A stretch of 64,000 bases of DNA. Source: Oidiodendron maius Zn (Eukaryota > Ascomycota > Leotiomycetes > Myxotrichaceae). Numbering within the stretch: the stretch's first letter is position 1; every line of letters begins with the position of its first letter. Under the pieces are notes generated by a model, which saw only the letters and a list, made by a program, of their open reading frames with translations, ran no database searches and was not told where the DNA came from. The stretch lies in the NCBI GenBank assembly GCA_000827325.1, contig KN832885.1, forward strand, positions 186,001 to 250,000. The letters are read 5' to 3'. The translations under genes and the position numbers were made by a program. Positions 24,159 to 34,790 of this stretch are shown here, piece after piece.

Positions 24159-24958
24159 TCTCTATTCCCATTATCATCATCTACTAAGTCCCCCCCAATC
24201 AGTGTTTTTCCCGCCGAGAGTCCCGATCCCCTCCTCTCCGCGCAGATCTGCCCCTCTCTCTTATCTCCCACTCTGCTCTCCTCTCTTTCTTCTTGTCGAT
24301 CGCTGTCAAATCCCACGTTTTAAGGCTCTCCGCTACGAAGACGTACACGGAACGGGTAGCCGCCCCCTGCGTCTCGCCTCCTCGCTTTTCTTTTCTTTGC
24401 CTTTGTGACTGATGTTGTAGGTAGCTATCGCTTTCTTTTCTCTTTTTGCTTTTTGCGGGTGCGGGCATGCGCCTTCCTTGCTGTTGGGTCCGGCACCGAG
24501 GTGGTGCGGTAGTGTGTCTGCTTCATCGTTATATTCCTCTCTCTCTCTAGTTTCTTCCAGGAAAAGTACCCACCTAATTACTATACCAATCTTCTATTGG
24601 AGATATACAGAGGATCCTCTCTCATACCGCTACTTTCTCTTTCCCTGACCGCCACCGCTCTTTCATCGCTCATCTAATTCCTCCAGCGAGGACCGCGCCA
24701 GGAGATACTGTTACCAATAGCCTCTGTGCGCACCCTAGCGGGAAACGCCTAGACCCAAAGGTCGATAAATCTCCTGGCCTGGGCGCGCGTGACAGCGGGA
24801 GGGACGATCGCGGCCCCTGGCGTTGGTGCCACGAGATGCAGGTCCGGGGAATGTGATGCGACGCGAAGGCGTTCGTGCGAGGGGTGTGATTTATTGTGTG
24901 GCTGTGATGGGAGGGGGCGTGTGTGGGTGTGGAGGCGTCCTTGATATTACAGTATTGA

Positions 24959-24979
24959 TTTATTATTATTATTATTATT
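24959..24979 (+). repeat. (ATT)n microsatellite
   Basis: Perfect ATT trinucleotide run of about seven copies. Confidence 0.8.
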
Positions 24980-25530
24980 ACCACGCATGAACTGTTATAG
25001 TTTCGGAAGTATTATCTAGGAATATTGGCGCACACGCCCTTCCTGCCGCCTCCCTCCCCACCTGCACGTTTCAATGAGGGGAATGAGAGTCAAAGCGCTT
25101 CGTACTTGTGAGCAATGACCGTGGCGGGCACCAGAAATAGGACTGGGGCAAATCCGAGAGCTAAGAAGAGCACAAGCCAAGAACCGCAATCTAGAACCAA
25201 ATCTAGAACCACAATTAGAACGGCAAGCCAGCCACACAGTCAGCATCACAGGTGTGGCGTACCAGGCCTCTGTCTTTTGAAGCATATTTGAAATCCGTTA
25301 TTTCATAATTCAAACATTCTTTTATTCGTAATTCATCATTCATCATTCACGCTATTCTTCTTCGTTCGTTATTCAAATCACATTCACGATTGAAACCAGT
25401 TTATACGTATTTTACGCAAGTCATTCAACAGAATTCACAATTCATTCATAATCCAACCTATACAATCATTACCACCTCATTTATCAACTCTCTTCACCAA
25501 AAATTTTACTTCCCATCCATCTGCCACTAC

Positions 25531-27185
25531 TCACCACCCTTCCCCACTAGGATAAACCGCCATCCCCTGGAAACCTTGCCTGCTTCCCAGGCCACTGAGG
25601 TCGAAATTCTGCACCTCCGATGGCGTTTCTCCTCTCGCCAGCGCCGAATTATCCACCACGCTCACGTACGCCGCTCCGTTCAACACATACATATACTGCT
25701 TCCACGTCTGCGCATCCAGATTCGCTATGGTCTCCTTCGCGCCAGGAATCGTGCCCTTGATCGCACCACTCCACGGATCGATCATGGTGATGCCCGTGAC
25801 CCCGCCATCGAAGATAAACACTGTATCGTAGCCGCGGGAATATACGGACCAACATATCGCCTTTTCGCCCGCGACGGGGATTTTCTTCTGCACGCTGAAT
25901 TCGTACTGCGAATTCACCTCCACGATGCTCGCGCCGTAGCTCGGGTCCGTCACGATGGCGCGGGAGTCGCTGCCGAGGAAGGAGATGCTGAAATCGACGG
26001 CCAATTCCGATGGCCGCGAGACGATGGGTTTCGTCGCGATGGACCCGTCCCAGGAGACGGGATACGCGTAGATAAATCCTGCGTCCATGCCGTTGCCCTT
26101 GACCGTGGCGATGAGCGCGGTCTGCGAGGGGTTGAAGATGATGTCAGAAACGGTGCCGGCGGGTCCGACGGGAGGTGTGGTCTCATTCAGGGAGATGGGA
26201 CGAAGACCCCCGAGGGTCTTGAGGCCGGAGGAGGAGACGGAGTAACAGGTGATTCCTGCGACGGTGCCGCCGTTGAGGACGCATGCTGAGATATGGATTA
26301 GTATGTAGGCCATGTAGTTTGTAGAATTGTGGCATGGGATGGGATGGATAGTACCTGTCTTGTGCAGCGGCGAGTACGCGATGGATTGGGGGAATTCGCC
26401 GAGGGTGGAGACTGGGGAGCAGGCGAGTTTTGGGTGCAGGATGTCGTCTTTGGGGATGGTGAAGAGGGAGACGGTATTGGAACCTGCGTTTACAGTGAGG
26501 AGGTACTGCGGAAGAGTCAGCAGGGGTCTTGGTGTGTGGTTGAGAAGCGTGATGCGGTAGGAAAGGGGGCTAAGGAACGACTTACTTCTCCAGAGACGAC
26601 AACTGAGTCTTGGGAGAAGAGGGTATCTATGAGAATGGATGTCAGCATCAGATTTGACTACTTAGCCTCTTTTTGATTTGCAGAATGACTGCAGCGGAAA
26701 GAGGCTGACGATCATGGAGATATTGTTTATTACGAAGATGTCCATGATGGTCAGGATTGTGCGATATGGAAAATGGAAAACATGACCAAGATGATCATGA
26801 TTCCCAATCCCCCAAGTGCCTTGACTATCCGTCCTATATCATCGAATCTCTCATATCCACAATTTCATTGCATCAACCCCTCTCAGTTCTCTTTGCAAAT
26901 CAAACACAAGAACAAAAGGAGTCAAAACATACCAGCACCCCCCGCCATAGCAGCAGCCCCATTGGTTCCCGCTGTCAATCCAAAAAGGCCCTTTCCTCCC
27001 GTCGATGTCCTCGCAGGATCCGAAACTTTACCATCCGAACCAATGGCAAGTGCCACGATGCTTGAGCCCGCTGGGTTGTTATCCAGGAAGTACGCTGCGG
27101 CCTTGGGGCAGGGGTTGCCACGTGCTGGAGCCGCGGCACTAAGAGCCGGGAGGAGGAGGGAAAGAGAGAGAGTGGAGAAGTGCAT
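25531..27185 (-). CDS. Secreted lactonase-type beta-propeller protein
   Basis: Four exons (27185-26933, 26626-26586, 26505-26355, 26285-25531) give 399 residues with all phases closing. Exon 2 is only 41 bp. Residues 1-19 are a signal peptide (LSLSLLLPALSAAAPA). The body has repeated blade-like strands such as YLLTVNAGSNTVSLFTI, GTVSDIIFNPSQTALIATV, GYDTVFIFDGGVTGITMID and GFQGMAVYPSG. These resemble the 7-bladed 6-phosphogluconolactonase / 3-carboxymuconate cyclase-like proteins secreted by many ascomycetes. Enzyme activity is rarely proven for these secreted forms, and several are known as abundant antigens. No GPI signal is seen at the C-terminus. Confidence 0.82.
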
Positions 27186-29057
27186 GTTGAATAGCCAGAA
27201 TGTCTCAGATCGTGTGGCGAGAGAATTATGATTACGCGGTGAGGTAAGGTAAGCACTCTCTTCTCTGAATAAGCATGCGTAACTGGATAGTAGAATAGGA
27301 GAATTCCTTCTCTGATTCCAAATTCCTTCTCTTGGTTCCAGAAGGGCGGGAACGAGGCTAGGGGTGAAGTGAGAAGCTTAAGCAGACCGGCCAGAAAGCA
27401 AGTGAAGAGGAGGATCGCCACTGTATATATATATACAGGAATTCCCCTCCCCTTGTCTCCGGAACAATAGCAACGAAACCCAAACCAACAAAGCGCAATT
27501 AACCAACACCTAGGACCTCCACTCGCCCCAGTGCAATCTCTCTCCCACCATCTGGCCGAGCACGACGTTACGGGTACCGCAAAACCAGGAACATTCCCTT
27601 TCCCTTACGTACGCCACCATGGCGTCTTGTCACATCGAGGACTTGGATTTCCTCCAACCAATCCGCATCCGCAATCGCCCCGCTGTCGGGAAGATCCCGT
27701 ATTCGGGTACCTCGTTTCGAGGCTGCAGCTCTCTTGGACCGAAGGAGTTCGAGTGGAGGGGCGTCATAGGCGTGACGCTGTGCCGAGCTGGGCATGTTTG
27801 ATTCCTCATAGCCCTTGGTGTATTAGCGGCTCTTGAGCCAAGCATGGCATGCACCCCGCAAAAAAGTCGTGGGTAACTGGGCAATTGATTGGTTTCATTT
27901 GTTTCGGGGCAGATTGGGAGTTGCGAGGAGTGGTAAGTGGCTAAGTACGTGGGTTCAGCCTTGGTTACGAAGAGACGAGGGGAAGGTTCTGATCCCAGAG
28001 TGCGGTATTTCATCCTGTAGGTGAGGGAAATTCAAGGTAGTCTGCAGTGTGTTGTTTCTATTCTGATCTTCGACTGAGGTTAAGTCATCTGGTATCTGGA
28101 ACCACACACCGAACAATGGCAATCAATCTCATTCTCTCGTTGTCAAATATATTCCCTCTTCTAAATTCTGTAATACTCCTTCTCAATTAAAATCCCAATT
28201 CCAACTTTTCCTATCCCACACGTTTTCCATATTTCCATGTTTTCCCTGGGTCGTTTAACCTCAGGGGAACATATCCGAAATAGTCTAGCGCAACCACTTT
28301 GATTCCAAACATTCCCTGTCCGTTTCTTCTCGATCCGATGTTTATGCCTCAGGCCATAAGATTCCTCGATGTTTTACTGGATCAACCGACTACAGTTCTC
28401 GGCGCGGTGTGACTCCAGTGACGAGATGCTAGGAATGGATGAGGCTGCAACGTTGAGTTTGGGTGCATGGTGGAACTAGATTAGGACGGGGATGCGTGAT
28501 GGCGGAGGAATATCAGAGAAGGAGAATTGGATGATCGTCGAGGGCATAGGACCAACATTTACCTGGGTTGGTCTGATTGTTCCTTTATTCCTTTTTGTTG
28601 CTGTGCTGACATTTTAGTAGAGGAATTACACCGTGCGAGAATTTATGTAAAGCTATATTAGTGTAGATACTTAATTACCGTACAATGATTCAAAACATCT
28701 TTGGATCAATATTTTGGAGCGTCTGTGAGACCTGGCTTCCATTGCAGTAGATCTCCTAGTGAAGGAAACAGGGCATAGTTACCTATTATTGTTTTTAAAC
28801 GGGCCTAGGCTTGAGGGAATTAATGGTTAAATAGGATAAGTTGCGTGATGACGCCTGCGTGCTTAATTACCCGCCCGAGATGTACAATTCGGACGGGGAA
28901 GGCGACCGGATACGCTGAAAAGTGCGGTTCTGAAAAGTATGATTAGGAAATATAATTGGGAAGTAACTTATGGTTGGAGGAAGCTGCTTAGCACTACTTG
29001 GCCAAGGAGAGTATTCTCTACACGTGTCTTCACGCATGCGATTGTACGTAAAATATT
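27186..29057. other. Gene-poor stretch
   Basis: Begins with the promoter of the propeller gene, with a TATATATATA run at 27,424-27,434 about 240 bp upstream of its start. It then continues for 1.6 kb with no supportable gene on either strand. Confidence 0.45.
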
Positions 29058-29827
29058 TTAATATCCGTTAGTTGCCCGCATAATAACAAGCACTTGGGCA
29101 CTACTGGCTCGTCCTTGAGTCGGGAGTGCCTTTGAATGGTAAGTCATCAGCGCATCAGCGCATCCTCCACGGCGGATATCCGGGCAATAGATAACTGAAG
29201 CAATAGAGAAGGCAAAGTAAAGTCGGCATCTCCATCCGGAATATCCTATATGCTTCACAGGAGAAAGTTGATTTTGTGGGTCAAACAAAGGGGCAAATAT
29301 GAAGAGAATTTCCTGTGTCCAAGGCACACGGTGCTTAGACATCAACTTCGGCGGCAGTATTGACCTTAGCACCACCCTCGTAAACGTAGCCGTCGTATTC
29401 TTTGCAAAAGCCACTACGGTCGTCGTCGTGAGAGACGCCTTTGGAATTCTCCTAGTCATCGATATACTTGTTGTAGAAACAACTCGGCGAATCATCATCA
29501 TCGCCGTATACCTGAGCTTAGCTCTCAGCATAGTCGCTGACTCTGGTGACTTCGATAATGGCGGATTATGTGTCTTGAGTTTCCGAATCAATCACATCCT
29601 CAAGATCATCCTCAGAGTCAGTGATAGTGTCCTATAGAACTTCACTAACGTGGCTTGCACAGAGGAGACGCGGCGTCGGGGTCGACATCAATCTCAATAC
29701 TGTCATCACCATACTCATGCTCCTTGTTCATTACCCAGCCACAACTGGACCGCCCGAACGCATAATTGAGAGCCAGATCCTCCTCAACAACACGTAAGAT
29801 AAAACACGGTCCCATTCCGGTTTTCAA
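29058..29827 (-). pseudogene. Decayed gene, unknown family
   Basis: On the minus strand a short coding-like frame (29827-29645, with ALNYAFGRSSCGWV and an acidic EYGDDSIEIDVDPDA) is followed by TITDSEDDLEDVIDSETQ. Other acid-rich, Tyr/Gly-containing segments (YGDDDDS, CKEYDGYVYEGG) follow in the same direction but are interrupted by stops and changes of frame. No splice model restores one frame. I do not recognise the protein. It looks like a decayed host gene rather than a transposon, but the evidence is thin. Confidence 0.35.
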
Positions 29828-30102
29828 CGATGATTCACATCTCAGGCTCCAGCATATACGACTTCACTGCCGAGAGGGAGTAGCATCATATAGAAAGAGG
29901 CGCCTTAGAGCGAAATGTCATGAGGGTTTATATTGACGTTATAAACACTGCCTTTTGCATTGTTTTGTGACTTTCTCGCAAGACCACAACTACATATGTC
30001 AATACCTTCATCTCAGTATTTGAGATTCTTTCTCAAAGATTCTATATCTCAAGCGATTCTCCCTAAACGCCGCGCTAAAGCCAGATAACCTTTATTTTTG
30101 TA

Positions 30103-31334
30103 TTATACACTGAACGACGAGATGTAATACTACGGAAATGATTAGCTTAATGCAAACTTAACCGTCGCTGGATTCTTACGGTCAACACAGAATCGTCAAC
30201 GCCGTCGTTAAAATTCGAAAGATAAACGTATAGAATAAGAGCATGCTCATCAGCAAAGCCTGAGATAGTCAGCACATGATGAGCTCAAAAGAAAAGAAGA
30301 CTTTACAAGCAATAACGCGGCCACCAAGTCGGCCAACGCTGAGAACCTTGCCCCAATCCCTCCCATCGATCCGGACGGTAGACCAGGCATCTTGGCCCGC
30401 TGCCTTTAGTTTTGCACTTGGATGGTTCTCCGGATTTTCACCATCAAGCTGTCTTGGATCAAGTTCTGGATTATTCAGACCAGACCACACGCTTGAGATA
30501 TTCAGCGAGTCAGTCGATATGCTCAGTTTCAGGCTGCCATGCATGTTCGCTGCCAGTTCCAATTTGGGAACGCTTGCCGTGCTGCTCGCCCCACCTCTTG
30601 CACCACCATAACTTGTAGCCATCGCGAGCTTCGTAAATCGGTCGGAGATCGCCTTGAGTTGGATCAGAGATGGGAGGACTATATGCGCATCGGGTTCCCG
30701 CACGCGGGGTTCATGAATTCCCTCGACACTATCTGCAGTTAAGACTCTGATGGGTATGTCCTGTGTTACTATAGCCTCCCTTTCCCGTCCCATATTAGCG
30801 TCGAGGCTCTCCTCCCGAAATACATTGTCGCCGAAGGGATCAGCGTTAGCTGGATTCAGGAACCCGCCAGCACTATTTCCGCTACTGACGGTATTGGTGA
30901 TGATTGTAAGAGAGAGGACTGGAACTCCATCCTTCTTTGTAAGGCGAATAGAAGCGGATGTCGCGTTTATTGCAGATTTGAGAGCGCGATGGAGGGGCGG
31001 GAGGGGTAGCTCGAGATTTATGGTATTGTTTGGGGCTGCAGACTGGATAGTATAATCCTCAAAGATGGACTCTATTGACAACGATCTTGATACTTCTTAG
31101 CAATTATACAGTCGCAGTAGGGGTCCCATTACTTACGCCCATACTTGGGTGCCGGTTTCTGGGATGATTGTAAAACGCACGCTATCATCGTCAAGTCGAA
31201 CCCATGCGACCTTGCCCAGCGTTGACAGCGAGGCTGTGAGCTCTAGAGAGCTTGTTAGCTGTGCCTGTAATACAGAGGTAGACTTCCATACTGGAGAAGG
31301 TTTGAATATTCCGAATAGAGGTCTTGAACCGCAT
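30103..31334 (-). CDS. HUS1: Hus1-type DNA damage checkpoint clamp subunit
   Basis: Five exons (31334-31292, 31242-31137, 31085-30307, 30259-30180, 30129-30103) give 344 residues. The start MRFKTSIRNIQTFSKLTASL, then GKVAWVRLDDDSVRFTI and ETGTQVWA, match Hus1 across two spliced junctions. The middle has VPVLSLTI, QDIPIRVL and LELAANMHGSLKLSIS. The end reads LSVGRLGGRVIAC, FADEHALILYVYL and LTYYISSFSV, the conserved Hus1 tail, in which the last exon codes only eight residues. The protein forms the nuclear Rad9-Rad1-Hus1 (9-1-1) PCNA-like ring loaded at damaged DNA to activate ATR signalling. It is somewhat longer than animal Hus1 (about 280) because of a loop around 100-200. The junction at 31086 uses an AAG acceptor, the least certain of the model. 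Confidence 0.88.
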
Positions 31335-31639
31335 CTTGGAAGATAAGGGAGGTGCAAGTGACAGGCACTCGGGATAGACGCGCAGCCGCAAATCGTGGTT
31401 CAGCCGAGATTCGCCCGTTGACCGTAACTGCGCATTTGAGACCAGCTTCGTATCTTAGCAACGCCGCAAACTGTCAGTAACATTTCAGGGTTCCATGGAT
31501 TATAAACATAATATTTTAACTATCTGAGCGCGCCACCAACCATAGGACCACGCTTCTCTTTGAACCTCCCGACGTCGCCTTCCCTGTATCTCTACAGTCT
31601 ATTCGGGCTCGACCGGATGTTAGAAACTACGGCTATTGA
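31335..31639. other. HUS1 upstream region
   Basis: Promoter side of HUS1. Nothing else recognisable before the AT-rich island begins. Confidence 0.4.
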
Positions 31640-32285
31640 CTAATACCCCCCTCACACTTCCTTCTGATATTACCTAGACCCCCCTCATAGTATAATTAAT
31701 TACCGAGACCCCCCTCTATGTCATTTTAGACACACAACTATATTATCTTAGTATAACTAGGTACGTCTAATTGCCCTTTCGACTAGTTTAATTATAAGTA
31801 CCCCTTTATTACTATATGATATGTCGACCATTTACTTTATACTTTTCAGGGACTATTACTACTACTACTACCACTACAACCTCGATCCTATAACCTTAAT
31901 CCTATCACCTTAATCCTACTACCTTAATCCTATTACTTTAATCCTACTACCTTGATCCTATTACCTTAATCTTAATATAGTTAATTTAAGACTAGTAGAC
32001 CTTGTCCTTATCTAATAATAATATTATATCTAAATTCTAGAATAATATAGCTAATATAAAGAAGGCTATTAAGACTTAGATCCTTAACTATTATAAATCC
32101 TAGACCTTTACTTATTATAATAATAAAACGTATCTTTAGTTAAACTATTACTTTAAGACCTATAACTTCTATATTGAGATTATAAAGAGGAAGGATAGAT
32201 TCTATAGCTTTATTATCTATACTCTTTATAACTATTCTCCTTTAATATATAATAAGTTTAAAGAATAGAACTTTATATCAAGGTA
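31640..32285. repeat. AT-rich RIP-like island, family unknown
   Basis: Composition shifts abruptly to mostly A/T with very few CpG or CpA sites, as expected after repeat-induced point mutation (C to T) of a repeat. Near its left edge are two copies of a CCGAGACCCCCCTC-like or CTAGACCCCCCTC-like block (about 31,674 and 31,702). The right edge at about 32,285 returns sharply to GC-rich sequence. It is a broken repeat fossil, and the original element class cannot be named from what remains. Confidence 0.55.
31885..31968 (+). repeat. Six-copy 14-bp tandem repeat
   Basis: Six exact-length copies of a 14-bp unit, consensus ATCCTATTACCTTA, follow one another without gaps. Differences are confined to one or two positions per copy. 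It lies inside the AT-rich island. Confidence 0.9.
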
Positions 32286-32980
32286 GGGGGTACCTGTTCT
32301 CCGTTTCCTGACCCTACGGGGGGTGCACTCCGGGGAGGCTGGGACGCCAGAAGGGCGGTTCGACTCCGTCGCGTCTGGGGGGCGGACGTCAGGCGGCGTT
32401 TTTTCCAAGTGGTTTCCTTCGACACCCTACCAGCAGACGTGCTGACGAAAGGAAATTTATCATCTTGAATAGGTCATGCCCATAGTGCTGCAACTTTCTC
32501 CGAGATCCGACGAGGCAAACATCTCCTATCGGCCGTCATCAAAGATACCTGCACCACCTCACATTCCCTTATAATGAGACTAACATTGATTGTCCAGGAA
32601 CCAAGGGGGACAGTAGTCTGAGCTAGTCTGGGACAACCCGGTCGACTGGTTGTCGGTCGTTCTAGATCGGTTGCTTCATGACACAGTCGCGTTGGTTGAA
32701 AAAGAGCGGATAGAGGCATGGTATCGTGGATATTGAGTCTTGCATTGTATGCTAGTGTAGATGCTCCAGACCTCGAGCGCACGTTGGAAAGCATTCTCGA
32801 AATGTCAAACCCTGCAAGGTTTCACAATAGACTCCTCAAATGTTACACATCGAAGTCAGTCGGTGATGTTTTTGATAGCGGCTTCCTGTTTCCTTTCTTT
32901 TGCTTCCATCCTCCGGAGCCTTCGCTTCTTTTTCCGTTTGTTCTCTGCTTGAACATCCATTATGAATGCATCCGGCCCCT
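32286..32980. other. GC-rich patch and flank of RNase H-like ORF
   Basis: A GC-rich 130-bp patch directly abuts the AT island and contains a stem (GACGC/GCGTC arms at 32,343-32,375) around a T-arm-like loop. The rest holds the 3' flank of the RNase H-like ORF with a Lys/Arg-rich coding-like stretch on the minus strand. No separate gene supported. Confidence 0.4.
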
Positions 32981-33715
32981 TCAGAGGACGCGTATAATTT
33001 GCTCCTTCGCAAGCAGCACGGTTCGACTCAAGAGCGCCTCAGTCTCGCCCCCGTCAGGAAACCACTGTAATTCCACCTCTACTTCGAGATTCCTCAGAAA
33101 GTAGGCTGCGACTAGACCAGCTTCGACTACCCTCACAGCTGCCTTGGGCATTCTAACTCCCGATAGCATAACATAAGTCGACTCCTGAATTCCCAAAAGC
33201 GCATCCTTTGCGCTCGAATAGATCACCACTTTCGAAGGTCTCTCGATTTCGGCCAATTTATTGCACTCGTATTTGGCAATCTTAAGGGCCATGGCCACTG
33301 CTAAAATTTCTGCTATCTGTGGATCAACCGCATACGTTATAAGGTATGCGTCCCGTACCCACTGATCTGGATCTGGACAGGTTTTACCAATTATTCCAAG
33401 CCCCGAAGACATACGAAGCCCACCTTCAATTGTGCAACCTTTGGCCCAGAATACCATCCTGTCTTTCACCCCCCGGTGCGAGACACTTGAATATTCAAGT
33501 TCTGCTTGCCTAGCAGCTTCGCGAGAATCCGAGTCGATGGAAATCTTGCCTCCGAAGCCCGTGCTCACAACCGCCTTCTCAAACCTCCTCCGTTTCTGTC
33601 GTTGGGTGAGAAGGGGCGATTGGGGGCGATGAGGAAGAGCAAGTAGAGGAGTTTGCCTGGTCAGATTAGGCATCGACTGATCAGTGAGAATTGGGAGCTG
33701 TTCTACTGGTAACAT
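32981..33715 (-). CDS. RNase H-like fold protein, probably retroelement-derived
   Basis: An open frame of 244 residues starting with ATG at 33715. The segment VFWAKGCTIEGGLRMSSGLG, then ITYAVDPQIAEILAVAMALK and KVVIYSSAKDALLGIQ, has the order of an RNase H-like fold. It shows the first strand and beta-hairpin, the helix with a conserved Glu (QIAEILA), and the strand with a Ser/Asp-type motif before a helix. LQWFP near the end matches the last strand. Usual catalytic Asp positions are partly replaced, so activity is doubtful. Such stand-alone RNase H-like genes are common in leaf-inhabiting ascomycetes and probably derive from retroelements. It lies between two RIP-like AT islands and looks at least partly broken at its C-terminal end. 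It could be a domesticated gene or a fossil. Confidence 0.5.
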   Translation of the reverse strand: MLPVEQLPILTDQSMPNLTRQTPLLALPHRPQSPLLTQRQKRRRFEKAVVSTGFGGKISIDSDSREAARQAELEYSSVSHRGVKDRMVFWAKGCTIEGGLRMSSGLGIIGKTCPDPDQWVRDAYLITYAVDPQIAEILAVAMALKIAKYECNKLAEIERPSKVVIYSSAKDALLGIQESTYVMLSGVRMPKAAVRVVEAGLVAAYFLRNLEVEVELQWFPDGGETEALLSRTVLLAKEQIIRVL

Positions 33716-34329
33716 TGAATAGTGTAGGAATGTTGCGGTGTCGGGGTAGAATATCGTGTGAGAGGTGAAGGACTATGGTTGGTCGTAAGGTTATAACGTT
33801 ATATCAATTTGTGAAAGCAGTGGCCGTGTTGGTGATTCAGACTTCAGCGAGTTAGATTGTCGTCTTAGTGCCCGATGCTTTTCGAAGAGCGAGAATGTTC
33901 TTCGGGCCAGTTCGACTATAAAAAATTGAGGTGTGGTCGGAAGCAAGATCAATACTTTAAGAAATAGGTAAAAGAGAGAGAAAATGGAAGTGCAACGTGG
34001 TTTTTATAAGATCTTAATCTATTCTAGATAGAGAAATTATGTGACGTGATTGCTTTTTCGAAAATTGGGTCCTGACTGATTTTTGAGGGCTGTGATTGAA
34101 TTCGTGGCACGTCCTCTTCTCCGCTCACGTCAATCGACGTCGTGCTTTGGAATGGCACTTCCGAGAGACTGGAGAGGCTGCCTGGGTCTCTGAGACTATT
34201 CGGAGCAGCACTTATATAAAGGCTCCTCTCCTATGTTTCTAGATTTTAGATACGGGGATGCCAGACTGGAAGCACGTGTGCAGCTAAGCGACCGGTCGGG
34301 GCTGCGTAAAACAGCGACGGAAGCTGCTG
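33716..34329. other. Upstream region of RNase H-like ORF
   Basis: About 600 bp of ordinary composition with no gene. It separates the RNase H-like ORF from the second AT-rich island. Confidence 0.4.
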
Positions 34330-34735
34330 AATTTTGCAGCCTAAACTGTAATACTTTAATATATTATATAATAACCTTACTGTAGGTAGGCTTAATAGTA
34401 GAGTTGCAGGTAAGAAGTATTATATTATAATATAAATACTAAGCTAAAGAGAGAAGAAGAAGAAGAAGAAGATAAGAGCCTAGAGGAGGGCTTAAATATA
34501 CAAATAGCTATTAGGTTATCCTTTATCTATAGCTTTCCTTTATCTATAGCTTTCCTTTATCTATAGCTATAATCTAATATAGGTTATTATAGTCAACTAT
34601 ACTACTAGTATCTTACTTAAACTAAAGTCTATTAAATTGCTTATTAAATTATCTATAGATAGTTTATTAAATAACTAAAGCTATTTTATTACTTCTCTTT
34701 CTTAAAGGAGAAAGTGAAAGATATTATTATTCCCC
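34330..34735. repeat. Second AT-rich RIP-like island
   Basis: An abrupt block of A/T with almost no C/G, like the island 2 kb to the left. It contains a GAA run (34,452-34,472) and a 17-bp tandem repeat. Likely a short remnant of a RIP-mutated repeat, class unknown. Confidence 0.55.
34521..34571 (+). repeat. Three-copy 17-bp tandem repeat
   Basis: Unit CTTTATCTATAGCTTTC repeats twice exactly and a third time with changes at its last three bases. Confidence 0.85.
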
Positions 34736-34790
34736 ATTCCATCAACAACTTAGCGCACCACCACGCAAATAGTCAACCCCAGTTCAGCAT

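Larger units (their letters stand above)
23088..25530. other. Long non-coding stretch with pyrimidine-rich tracts
   Basis: Upstream region of the PH-like gene and 3' flank of the propeller gene. The plus strand is strikingly pyrimidine-rich from about 23,640 to 24,690, including a (CTCTT)n run at 24,131-24,158, with a (TTA)n run near 24,959-24,979. Such C/T tracts are typical of fungal promoters and leaders, but no plus-strand gene follows. Confidence 0.5.

Noticed and set aside
25390-26289. A 299-codon plus-strand frame
   Set aside because: Antisense to the fourth exon of the beta-propeller gene. It is Arg/His/Asp-rich with no family features.
32343-32375. tRNA-like T-arm (GGTTCGACTCC) and closing stem
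   Set aside because: There is no anticodon or D arm at the right distance and no full acceptor stem, so only a chance or repeat-derived hairpin remains.
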